Positions 47,201 through 60,748 of a stretch of DNA of 64,000 bases are shown here, one piece after another. This DNA comes from Sipunculus nudus. Lineage: Eukaryota; Annelida; Sipuncula; Golfingiida; Sipunculidae. Each line of letters begins with the position of its first letter. Position 1 is the stretch's first letter. The stretch covers positions 94,946,723 to 95,010,722 of the forward strand of contig CM049309.1 in the NCBI GenBank assembly GCA_026874595.1, written 5' to 3'. Made by a program: the position numbers and the translations under genes. The notes under the pieces are model-generated. The model was not told where the DNA came from. It saw only the letters and a program-made list of their open reading frames with translations, and searched no databases.

Positions 47201-50200
47201 TTCCTAACAGGTTTTCACTGCCATAATGGTCTGACCACACCATCAGTCTACCGGAGCACTTGATATTTTATGTATTCCTAACAGGCTTTCACTGCAATAA
47301 TGGTCTGACCACACCATCAGTCTTCCGGAGCACTTAATATTTTATGTATTCCTAAAAGGCTTTCACTGCCATAATGGTCAGGACCACACCATCAGTCTTT
47401 GGGAGCACTTGATATTTTATGTATTCCTAACAGGCTTTCACTGCCATAATGGTCTGACCACACCATCAGTCTACCGGAGCACTTGATATTTTATGTATTC
47501 CTAACAGGCTTTCACTGCCATAATGGTCTGACCACACAGTCTGTCTACCGGAGCACTTGATATTTTATGTATTCCTAACAGGCTTTTACTGCCATAATGG
47601 TCTGACCACACCATCAGTCTACAGGAGCACTTGATATTTTATGTATTCCTAACAGGCTTTCACTGCCATAATGGTCAGGACCACACCATCAGTCTACGGG
47701 AGCACTTGATATTTTATGTTTTCCTAACAGGCTTTCACTGCCATAATGGTCAGGACCACACCATCAGTCTATGGGAGCACTTGATATTTTATGTATTCCT
47801 AACAGGCTTTCACTGCCATAATGGTCTGACCACACCATCAGTCTACCGGAGCACTTGATATTTTATGTAATCCTAACAGGCTTTCACTGCCATAATGGTC
47901 TGACCACACCATCAGTCTACGGGAGCACTTGATATTTTATGTATTCCTAACAGGCTTTCACTGCCATAATGGTCTGACCACACCATCAGTCTACCGCAGC
48001 ACTTGATATTTTATGTATTCCTAACAGGCTTTCACTGCCATAATGGTCTGACCACACCATCAGTCTACCGGAGCACTTGATATTTTATGTATTCCTAAAA
48101 GGCTTTCACTGCCATAATGGTCTGACCACACCATCAGTCTACAGGAGCACTTAATATTTTATGTATTCCTAAAAGGCTTTCACTGCCATAATGGTCAGGA
48201 CCACACCATCAGTCTACGGGAGCACTTGATATTTTATGTATTCCTAACAGGCTTTCACTGGCATAATGGTCTGACCACACCATCAGTCTACCGGAGCACT
48301 TGATATTTTATGTATTCCTAACAGGCTTTCACTGCCATAATGGTCTGACCACACCATCAGTCTACCGGAGCACTTGATATTTTATGTATTCCTAACAGGC
48401 TTTTACTGCCATAATGGTCTGACCACACCATCAGTCTACCGGAGCACTTGATATTTTATGTATTCTTAACAGGCTTTTACTGCCATAATGGTCTGACCAC
48501 ACCATAAGTCTACGGGAGCACTTGATATTTTATGTATTCCTAACAGGCTTTCACTGCCATAATGGTCTGACCACACCATCAGTCTACCGGAGCACTTGAT
48601 ATTTTATGTATTCCTAACAGGCTTTTACTGCCATAATGGTCTGACCACACCATCAGTCTACCGGAGCACTTGATATTTTATGTATTCCTAACAGGCTTTC
48701 ACTGCCATAATGGTCTTACCTCACCATCAGTCTACGGGAGCACTTGATATTTTATGTATTCCTAACAGGCTTTCACTGCCATAATGGTCAGGACCACACC
48801 ATCAGTCTACCGGAGCACTTGATATTTTCATGTTTTCCTAACAGGCTTTCACTGCCATAATGGTCTGACCACACCATCAGTCTACAGGAGCACTTGATAT
48901 TTTATGTATTCCTAACAGGCTTTTACTGCCATAATGGTCTGACCACACCATCAGTCTACCGGAGCACTTGATATTTTATGTATTCCTAACAGGCTTTTAC
49001 TGCCATAATGGTCTGACCACACCATCAGTCTACTGGGTCACTTGATATTTTCTTGTATTCCTAACAGGCTTTCACTGCCATAATGGTTGGGACCACACCA
49101 TCAGTCTACCGGAGCACTTGATATTTTATGTATTCCTTACAGGCTTTCACTGCCATAATGGTCTGACCTCACCATCAGTCTACGGGAGCACTTGATATTT
49201 TATGTATTCCTAACAGGCTTTCACTGCCATAATGGTCTGACCACACCATCAATCTACCGGAGCACTTGATATTTTATGTATTCCTAACAGGCTTTTACTG
49301 CCATAATGGTCTGACCACACCATCAGTCTACGGGAGCACTTGTTATTTTATGTATTCCTAACAGGCTTTCACTGCCATAATGGTCTGACCACACCATGAG
49401 TCTACCGGAGCACTTGATATTTTATGTATTCCTAACAGGCTTTTACTGCCATAATGGTCTGACCACACCATCAGTCTACCGGAGCACTTGATATTTTATG
49501 TATTCCTAACAGGCTTTCACTGCCATAATGGTCTTACCTCAACATCAGTCTACGGGAGCACTTGATATTTTATGTATTCCTAACAGGCTTTCACTGCCAT
49601 AATGGTCAGGACCACACCATCAGTCTACCGGAGCACTTGATATTTTCATGTTTTCCTAACAGGCTTTCACTGCCATAATGGTCTTACCTCACCATCAGTC
49701 TACGGGAGCACTTGATATTTTATGTATTCCTAACAGGCTTTCACTGCCATAATGGTCAGGACCACACCATCAGTCTACCGGAGCACTTGATATTTTCATG
49801 TTTTCCTAACAGGCTTTTACTGCCATAATGGTCTGACCACACCATCAGTCTACTGGGTCACTTGATATTTTCTTGTATTCCTAACAGGCTTTCACTGCCA
49901 TAATGGTTGGGACCACACCATCAGTCTACCGGAGTACTTGATATTTTATGTATTCCTTACAGGCTTTCACTGCCATAATGGTCTGACCTCACCATCAGTC
50001 TACGGGAGCACTTGATATTTTATGTATTCCTAACAGGCTTTCACTGCCATAATGGTCTGACCACACCATCAGTCTACTGGAGCACTTGATATTTTATGTA
50101 TTCCTAACAGGCTTTTACTGCCATAATGGTCTGACCACACCATCAGTCTACGGGAGCACTTGTTATTTTATGTATTCCTAACAGGCTTTCACTGCCATAA

Positions 50201-53200
50201 TGGTCTGACCACACCATGAGTCTACCGGAGCACTTGATATTTTATGTATTCCTAACAGGCTTTTACTGCCATAATGGTCTGACCACACCATCAGTCTACC
50301 GGAGCACTTGATATTTTATGTATTCCTAACAGGCTTTCACTGCCATAATGGTCTTACCTCAACATCAGTCTACGGGAGCACTTGATATTTTATGTATTCC
50401 TAACAGGCTTTCACTGCCATAATGGTCAGGACCACACCATCAGTCTACCGGAGCACTTGATATTTTCATGTTTTCCTAACAGGCTTTCACTGCCATAATG
50501 GTCTGACCACACCATCAGTCTACCGGAGCACTTGATATTTTATGTATTCCAAACAGGCTTTCACTGCCATAATGGTCAGTACCACACCATCAGTCTACAG
50601 GAGCACTTGATATTTTATGTATTCCTAACAGGCTTTCACTGGCATAATGGTCTGACCACACCATCAGTCTACCAGAGCACTTGATAATTTATGTATTCCT
50701 AACAGGCTGTCATTGCCATAATGGTCTGACCACACCATCAGTCTACTGGAGCACTTGATATTTTATGTATTCCTAACAGGCTTTTACTGCCATAATGGTC
50801 TGACCACACCATCAGTCTACCGGAGCACTTGATATTTTATGTATTCCTAACAGGCTTTTACTGCCATAATGGTCTGACCACACCATCAGTCTACTGGGTC
50901 ACTTGATATTTCCTTGTATTCCTAACAGGTTTTCACTGCCATAATGGTTGGGACCACACCATCAGTCTACCGGAGCACTTGATATTTTCATGTTTTCCTA
51001 ACAGGCTTTCACTGCCATAATGGCGAGGACCACACCATCAGTCTACCAGAGCACTTGATATTTTCATGTATTCCTAACAGGCTTTCACTGCCATAATGAT
51101 CTGACCACACCATCAGTCTACCGGAGCACTTGATATTTTATGTATTCCTAACAGGCTTTCACTGCCATAATGGTGTGACCACACCATCAGTCTACTGAAG
51201 CACTTGATATTTTCATGTTTTCCTAACAGGCTTTCACTGCCATAATGGTCAGGACCACACCATCAGTCTACCAGAGCACTTGATATTTTCATGTATTCCT
51301 AACAGGCTTTTACTGCCATAATGGTCTGACCACACCATCAGTCTACTGGATCGCTTGATATTTTCTTGTATTCCTAACAGGTTTTCACTGCCATAATGGT
51401 CTGACCACACCATCAGTCTACCGGAGCACTTGATATTTTATGTATTCCTAACAGGCTTTCACTGCAATAATGGTCTGACCACACCATCAGTCTTCCGGAG
51501 CACTTAATATTTTATGTATTCCTAAAAGGCTTTCACTGCCATAATGGTCAGGACCACACCATCAGTCTACGGGAGCACTTGATATTTTATGTATTCCTAA
51601 CAGGCTTTCACTGCCATAATGGTCTGACCACACCATCAGTCTACCGGAGCACTTGATATTTTATGTATTCCTAACAGGCTTTCACTGCCATAATGGTCTG
51701 ACCACACCATCAGTCTACCGGAGCACTTGATATTTTATGTATTCCTAACAGGCTTTTACTGCCATAATGGTCTGACCACACCATCAGTCTACAGGAGCAC
51801 TTGATATTTTATGTATTCCTAACAGGCTTTCACTGCCATAATGGTCAGGACCACACCATCAGTCTACGGGAGCACTTGATATTTTATGTTTTCCTAACAG
51901 GCTTTCACTGCCATAATGGTCAGGACCACACCATCAGTCTATGGGAGCACTTGATATTTTATGTATTCCTAACAGGCTTTCACTGCCATAATGGTCTGAC
52001 CACACCATCAGTCTACCGGAGCACTTGATATTTTATGTAATCCTAACAGGCTTTCACTGCCATAATGGTCTGACCACACCATCAGTCTACGGGAGCACTT
52101 GATATTTTATGTATTCCTAACAGGCTTTCACTGCCATAATGGTCTGACCACACCATCAGTCTACCGAAGCACTTGATATTTTATGTATTCCTAACAGGCT
52201 TTCACTGCCATAATGGTCTGACCACACCATCAGTCTACCGGAGCACTTGATATTTTATGTATTCCTAAAAGGCTTTCACTGCCATAATGGTCTGACCACA
52301 CCATCAGTCTACAGGAGCACTTAATATTTTATGTATTCCTAAAAGGCTTTCACTGCCATAATGGTCAGGACCACACCATCAGTCTACGGGAGCACTTGAT
52401 ATTTTATGTATTCCTAACAGGCTTTCACTGGCATAATGGTCTGACCACACCATCAGTCTACCGGAGCACTTGATATTTTATGTATTCCTAACAGGCTTTC
52501 ACTGCCATAATGGTCTGACCACACCATCAGTCTACCGGAGCACTTGATATTTTATGTATTCCTAACAGGCTTTTACTGCCATAATGGTCTGACCACACCA
52601 TCAGTCTACCGGAGCACTTGATATTTTATGTATTCTTAACAGGCTTTTACTGCCATAATGGTCTGACCACACCATAAGTCTACGGGAGCACTTGATATTT
52701 TATGTATTCCTAACAGGCTTTCACTGCCATAATGGTCTGACCACACCATCAGTCTACCGGAGCACTTGATATTTTATGTATTCCTAACAGGCTTTTACTG
52801 CCATAATGGTCTGACCACACCATCAGTCTACCGGAGCACTTGATATTTTATGTATTCCTAACAGGCTTTCACTGCCATAATGGTCTTACCTCACCATCAG
52901 TCTACGGGAGCACTTGATATTTTATGTATTCCTAACAGGCTTTCACTGCCATAATGGTCAGGACCACACCATCAGTCTACCGGAGCACTTGATATTTTCA
53001 TGTTTTCCTAACAGGCTTTCACTGCCATAATGGTCTGACCACACCATCAGTCTACAGGAGCACTTGATATTTTATGTATTCCTAACAGGCTTTTACTGCC
53101 ATAATGGTCTGACCACACCATCAGTCTACCGGAGCACTTGATATTTTATGTATTCCTAACAGGCTTTTACTGCCATAATGGTCTGACCACACCATCAGTC

Positions 53201-56062
53201 TACTGGGTCACTTGATATTTTCTTGTATTCCTAACAGGCTTTCACTGCCATAATGGTTGGGACCACACCATCAGTCTACCGGAGCACTTGATATTTTATG
53301 TATTCCTTACAGGCTTTCACTGCCATAATGGTCTGACCTCACCATCAGTCTACGGGAGCACTTGATATTTTATGTATTCCTAACAGGCTTTCACTGCCAT
53401 AATGGTCTGACCACACCATCAGTCTACCGGAGCACTTGATATTTTATGTATTCCTAACAGGCTTTTACTGCCATAATGGTCTGACCACACCATCAGTCTA
53501 CGGGAGCACTTGTTATTTTATGTATTCCTAACAGGCTTTCACTGCCATAATGGTCTGACCACACCATGAGTCTACCGGAGCACTTGATATTTTATGTATT
53601 CCTAACAGGCTTTTACTGCCATAATGGTCTGACCACACCATCAGTCTACCGGAGCACTTGATATTTTATGTATTCCTAACAGGCTTTCACTGCCATAATG
53701 GTCTTACCTCAACATCAGTCTACGGGAGCACTTGATATTTTATGTATTCCTAACAGGCTTTCACTGCCATAATGGTCAGGACCACACCATCAGTCTACCG
53801 GAGCACTTGATATTTTCATGTTTTCCTAACAGGCTTTCACTGCCATAATGGTCTGACCACACCATCAGTCTACCGGAGCACTTGATATTTTATGTATTCC
53901 AAACAGGCTTTCACTGCCATAATGGTCAGTACCACACCATCAGTCTACAGGAGCACTTGATATTTTATGTATTCCTAACAGGCTTTCGGTGGCATAATGG
54001 TCTGACCACACCATCAGTCTACCAGAGCACTTGATAATTTATGTATTCCTAACAGGCTGTCATTGCCATAATGGTCTGACCACACCATCAGTCTACTGGA
54101 GCACTTGATATTTTATGTATTCCTAACAGGCTTTCACTGCCATAATGGTCTGACCACACCATCAGTCTACCGGAGCACTTGATATTTTATGTATTCCTAA
54201 CAGGCTTTTACTGCCATAATGGTCTGACCACACCATCAGTCTACTGGGTCACTTGATATTTTCTTGTATTCCTAACAGGCTTTCACTGCCATAATGGTTG
54301 GGACCACACCATCAGTCTACCGGAGCACTTGATATTTTCATGTTTTCCTAACAGGCTTTCACTGCCATAATGGTCAGGACCACACCATCAGTTTACCAGA
54401 GCACTTGATATTTTCATGTATTCTTAACAGGCTTTTACTGCCATAATGGTCTGACCACACCATCAGTCTACTGGATCACTTGATATTTTCTTGTATTCCT
54501 AACAGGTTTTCACTGCCATAATGGTCTGACCACACCATCAGTCTACGGGAGCACTTGGTATTTTATGTATTCCTAACAGGCTTTCACTGCAATAATGGTC
54601 TAACCACACCATCAGTCTACTGGAGCACTTAATATTTTATGTATTCCTAAAAGGCTTTCACTGCCATAATGGTCAGGACCACACCATCAGTCTACGGGAG
54701 CACTTGATATTTTATGTATTCCTAACAGGCTTTCACTGCCATAATGGTCTGACCACACCATCAGTCTACCGGAGCACTTGATATTTTATGTATTCCTAAC
54801 AGGCTTTTACTGCCATAATGGTCTGACCACACCATCAGTCTACGGGAGCACTTGATATTTTATGTATTCCTAACAGGCTTTCACTGCCATAATGGTCTGA
54901 CCACACCATCAGTCTACGGTAGCACTTGATATTTTATGTATTCCTTACAGGCTTTCACTGCCATAATGGTCTGACCTCACCATCAGTCTACCGGAGCACT
55001 TGATATTTTATGTATTCCTAACAGGCTTTCACTGCCATAATGGTCTGACCACACCATCAGTCTACCGGAGCACTTGATATTTTATGTATTTCTAACAGGC
55101 TTTTACTGCCTTAATGGTCTGACCACACCATCAGTCTACGGGAGCACTTGATATTTTATGTATTCCTAACAGGCTTTCACTGCCATAATGGTCTGACCAC
55201 ACCATCAGTCTACCGGAGCACTTGATATTTTATGTATTCCTTACAGGCTTTTACTGCCATAATGGTCTGACCACACCATCAGACTAAGGGAGCACTTGAT
55301 ATTTTATGTATTCCTAACAGGCTTTCACTGCCATAATGGTCTGACCACACCATCAGTCTACCAGAGCACTTGATATTTTATGTATTCCTAACAGGCTTTC
55401 ACTGCCATAATGGTCAGGACCAGCACCATCAGTCTACGGGAGCACTTGATATTTTATGTATTCCTAACAGGCTTTCACTGCCATAATGGTCAGGACCACA
55501 CCATCAGTCTACCAGAGCACTTGATAATTTATGTATTCCTAACAGGCTTTCACTGCCATAATGGTCAGGACCACACCATCTGTCTACGGGAGCACTTGAT
55601 ATTTTATGTATTCCTAACAGGCTTTCACTGCCATAATGGTCTGACCACACCATCAGTCTACCAGAGCACTTGATATTTTATGTATTCCTAACAGGCTTTC
55701 ACTGCCATAATGGTCAGGACCACACCATCAGTCTATGGGAGCACTTGATATTTTATGTATTCCTAACAGGCTTTCACTGCCATAATGGTCTGACCACACC
55801 ATCAGTCTACCGGAGCACTTGATATTTTATGTAATCCTAACAGGCTTTCACTGCCATAATGGTCTGACCACACCATCAGTCTACGGGAGCACTTGATATT
55901 TTATGTATTCCTAACAGGCTTTCACTGCCATAATGGTCTGACCACACCATCAGTCTACCGAAGCACTTGATATTTTATGTATTCCTAACAGGCTTTCACT
56001 GCCATAATGGTCTGACCACACCATCAGTCTACTGGAGCACTTGATATTTTATGTATTCCTAA
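44265..56062 (+). repeat. Satellite with a unit of about 75 bp, roughly 155 copies
   Basis: The unit contains GGCTTTCACTGCCATAATGG, TCTGACCACACCATCAGTCT, ACCGGAGCACTTGATATTTT and ATGTATTCCTAACA. Variants alternate (TTTTACT/TTTCACT, TCTGACC/TCAGGACC, TTTATG/TTTTCATG). Long stretches recur in the same variant order: the stretch around 46066-46293 returns at 47631 and 51801. Open frames of 75-87 codons inside are repeat artefacts. Confidence 0.95.
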
Positions 56063-58515
56063 AATACTAACACTAACTAAAGTACTGAGACTAACATAGG
56101 TACTGACATTAACATAGGTACTGAGACTAACATAGGTACTGAGACTAACATAAGTACTGACACTAACATAGGTAGTGACACTAACATAGGTACTGACACT
56201 AACATAGGTACTGACACTAACATAGGTACTGAGACTAACATAAGTACTGAGACTAACATAGGTACTGACACTAACATAGGTACTGACACTAACACAGGTA
56301 CTGACACTAACATAGGTACTGACACTAACACAGGTACTGACACTAACACAGGTACTGACACTAACACAGGTACTGACACTAACATAGGTACTGACACTAA
56401 CTAAAGTACTGAGACTAACATAGGTACTGACACTAACATAAGTACTGACACTAACACAGGTACTGACACTAACATAGGTACTGACACTAACATAAGTACT
56501 GACACTAACACAGGTACTGACACTAACATAGGTACTGAGACTAACATAGGTACTGACACTAACATAAGTACTGACACTAACATAGGTACTGACACTAACA
56601 TAAGTACTGACACTAACTAAAGTTCTGAGACTAACATAGGTACTGACACTAACATAGGTACTGACACTAACATAGGTACTGACACTAACTAAAGTACTGA
56701 GACTAACATAGGTACTGACACTAACATAAGTACTGACACTAACACAGGTACTGACACTAACATAGGTACTGAGACTAACATAGGTACTGACACTAACATA
56801 AGTACTGAGACTAACTAAAGTACTGAGACTAACATAGGTACTGACACTAACATAAGTACTGACACTAACATAGGTACTGACACTAACATAAGCACTGACA
56901 CTAACTAAAGTTCTGAGACTAACATAGGTACTGACACTAACATAAGTACTGACACTAACTAAAGTACTGAGACTAACATAGGTACTGACACTAACATAAG
57001 TACTGACACTAACTAAAGTACTGAGACTAACATAGGTACTGATGCTAATGTAGGTACTGATGCTAATGTAGGTACTGATGCTAATGTAGGTACTGATGCT
57101 AATGTAGGTACTGATGCTAATGTAGGTACTGATGCTAATGTAGATACTGATGCTAATGTAGGTACTGATGCTAATGTAGGTACTGATACTTATGTAGGTA
57201 CTGATGCTAATGTAGATACTGATCCTAATGTAAGTACTGATGCTTATGTAAGTACTGATGCTAATGTAGGTACTGATGCTAATGTAGGTACTGATGCTAA
57301 TGTAGGTACTGATACTTATGTAGGTACTGATGCTAATGTAGATACTGATGCTAATGTAGGTACTGATGCTAATGTAGATACTGATCCTAATGTAAGTACT
57401 GATGCTTATGTAGGTACTGATGCTAATGTAGATACTGATGCTAATGTAGGTACTGATGCTAATGTAGGTACTGATGCTAATGTAAATACTAATACTTATG
57501 TAGGTACTGATGCTAATGTAGATACTGATGCTAATGTAGGTACTGATGCTAATGTAGGTACTGATACTTATGTAGGTACTGATGCTAATGTAGATACTGA
57601 TCCTAATGTAGGTACTGATGCTTATGTAGGTACTGATGCTAATGTAGGTACTGATGCTAATGTAGGTACTGATGCTAATGTAGGTACTGATGCTAATGTA
57701 GGTACTGATACTTATGTAGGTACTGATGCTAATGTAGATACTGATGCTAATGTAGGTACTGATGCTAATGTAGGTACTGATGCTAATGTAGGTACTGATG
57801 CTAATGTAGATACTGATGCTAATGTAGATACTGATGCTAATGTAGGTACTGATACTTATGTAGGTACTGATGCTAATGTAGATACTGATGCTAATGTAGG
57901 TACTGATGCTAATGTAGATACTGATCCTAATGTAAGTACTGATGCTTATGTAGGTACTGATGCTAATGTAGATACTGATGCTAATGTAGGTACTGATGCT
58001 AATGTAGGTACTGATGCTAATGTAGGTACTGATGCTTATGTAGGTACTGATGCTAATGTAAGTACTGATGCTAATGTAGGTACTGATACTTAGGTAGGTA
58101 CTGATGCTAATGTAGATACTGATCCTAATGTAAGTACTGATGCTTATGTAGGTACTGATGCTAATGTAGGTACTGATGCTAATGTAGGTACTGATGCTAA
58201 TGTAGGTACTGATGCTAATGTAGGTACTGATGCTAATGTAGATACTGATGCTAATGTAGGTACTGATGCTAATGTAGGTACTGATGCTAATGTAGGTACT
58301 GATGCTAATGTAGGTACTGATGCTAATGTAGGTACTGATGCTAATGTAGGTACTGATGCTAATGTAGGTACTGATACTTATGTAGGTACTGATGCTAATG
58401 TAGATACTGATGCTAATGTAGGTACTGATGCTAATGTAGGTACTGATGCTAATGTAGATACTGATGCTAAAGTAGACACTGATGCTAATGTAGTTACTGA
58501 TGCTGATGTAGGCAT
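56063..58515 (+). repeat. Satellite with 18-bp unit, two subfamilies
   Basis: From 56063 to about 57036 the unit is mainly ACTGACACTAACATAGGT. From about 57037 to 58515 it is mainly ACTGATGCTAATGTAGGT. The switch is abrupt. On the minus strand the array has no stop for about 850 codons and would read as repeats of TYISIS and TYVSVS. It is probably not a gene, because the opening is explained by a stop-free unit whose length is a multiple of three. Confidence 0.95.
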
Positions 58516-59094
58516 TGATTCTAAGGTATAGACTTTTTCTCAAAAGTAAACTTAGTAACTGATACATCGGAGTTCTCACAATGAAAATATACCACAAGAG
58601 GGGTTACAGGGGCAATATTATACTTATTCTTTCACACTCTCAGTTTAGTTTTGCTTGATACAAGAGTTTCCCAGCAAAACCATCCCAGCTCATAGTCTCA
58701 GTACCCCACATATGGCTGTATAACACCTTGTTATGGCTCTGTGTGTTGGTTAACACAGTCCACATGTGTCTGTTTACCATAACAAGGCCAAATGAATGAA
58801 TTCCCATTGTACGTCGCAACACACTTTGTTTCAGCCAGCAGGAACATGTATTATATTTTTGGGCCAAGTCAGTGCATCTCCTGACTGACACATGTTGTGG
58901 CCCCATTATGCACATGGCAACACACGCTGTGTTTATGCTGACACCTGTGATTGTGTCCGTTTCACTGTTTTAACACTCTTTTACAGGAATAAGCAAAGGG
59001 TTTCAAGGCAATATTGTGGCAGGTAAAGATTTATTTTAAAGGGAAGAAGCTATTTTTTTGTGTTAATTCAATATGCTTTATAGGTGATTTGGCC
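58516..59094. other. Spacer between the 18-bp and 103-bp arrays
   Basis: 58528-58606 is a diverged unit of the 103-bp family. The rest looks single-copy. A 91-codon minus-strand frame (58640-58915) shows no recognisable domain. Confidence 0.5.
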
Positions 59095-60748
59095 CTTTAA
59101 GTCCAAACTTTACCTCAGTAGTAACCTAAGCAACTGATACAACTGAGTTCTCACGGTGCAAACATACACAACAGGGGTCCAACAGTAAAGGGACAGCTTT
59201 ATAGCTAGACTTTACCTCAATAGAAACCTTACAAACTGATACATCTGAGTTCTCAAGATGACAACATACCACAAGAGGGGTCCAACAGTAAAGGCACAGC
59301 TTTATATCTAGACTTTACCTCAATAGTAACCTTAGTAACTGATACATCTGAGTTCTCAAGATGACAACATACCACAAGAGGGGTCCAACAGTAAAGGGAC
59401 AGCTTTATATCTAGACTTTACCTCAATAGCAACCTTAGTAACTGATACATCTGAGTTCTCAAGATGACAACATACCACAAGAGGGGTCCAACAGTAAAGG
59501 CACAGCTTTATATCTAGACTTTACCTCAATAGCAACCTTAGTAACTGATACATCTGAGTTCTCAAGATGACAACATACCACAAGAGGGGTCCAACAGTAA
59601 AGGGACAGCTTTATATCTAGACTTTACCTCAATAGCAACCTTACAAACTGATACATCTCAGTTCTCAAGATGACAACATACCACAAGAGGGGTCCAACAG
59701 TAAAGGCACAGCTTTATATCTAGACTTTACCTCAATAGCAACCTTAGTAACTGATACATCCCAGTTCTCAAGATGACAACACACCACAAGAGGGGTCCAA
59801 CAGTAAAGGCACAGCTTTATATCTAGACTTTACCTCAATAGCAACCTTAGTAACTGATACATCCCAGTTCTCAAGATGACAACATACCACAAGAGGGGTC
59901 CAACAGTAAAGGGACAGCTTTATATCTAGACTTTACCTCAATAGCAACCTTAGTAACTGATACATCCCAGTTCTCAAGATGACAACATACCACAAGAGGG
60001 GTCCAACAGTAAAGGCACAGCTTTATATCTAGACTTTACCTCAATAGCAACCTTACAAACTGATACATCTCAGTTCTCAAGATGACAACATACCACAAGA
60101 GGGGTCCAACAGTAAAGGGACAGCTTTATATCTAGACTTTACCTCAATAGCAACCTTAGTAACTGATACATCTCAGTTCTCAAGATGACAACATACCACA
60201 AGAGGGGTCCAACAGTAAAGGCACAGCTTTATATCTAGACTTTACCTCAATAGCAACCTTACAAACTGATACATCTCAGTTCTCAAGATGACAACATACC
60301 ACAAGAGGGGTCCAACAGTAAAGGGACAGCTTTATATCTAGACTTTACCTCAATAGCAACCTTAGTAACTGATACATCTGAGTTCTCAAGATGACAACAT
60401 ACCACAAGAGGGGTCCAACAGTAAAGGGACAGCTTTATATCTAGACTTTACCTCAATAGCAACCTTAGTAACTGATACATCTCAGTTCTCAAGATGACAA
60501 CATACCACAAGAGGGGTCCAATAGTAAAGGCACATCTTTATATCTAGACTTTACCTCAATAGCAACCTTAGTATCTGACACATCTCAGTTCTCAAGATGA
60601 CAACATACCACAAGAGGGGTTCAACAGTAAAGGCACAGCTTTATATCTAGACTTTACCTCAATAGCAACCTTAGAAACTGATACATCTCAGTTCTCAAGA
60701 TGACAACAAACCACAAGAGGGGTCCAACAGTAAAGGCACAGCTTTATA
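59095..60748 (+). repeat. Satellite with 103-bp unit, forward block, about 16 copies
   Basis: The unit contains GATACATCTGAGTTCTCAAG, ATGACAACATACCACAAGAG, GGGTCCAACAGTAAAGG and TAGACTTTACCTCAATAGCA. Variants GGGACAG/GGCACAG and TAGTAACT/TACAAACT tend to alternate, which suggests a dimeric higher-order unit of about 206 bases. Confidence 0.95.

Noticed and set aside
44265-56062. The CCTAACAG before each unit's GGCTTTCACTG as a series of splice acceptors and mini-exons
   Set aside because: There is no paired donor, the units lie on the strand opposite to the gene, and lengths vary without regard to phase.
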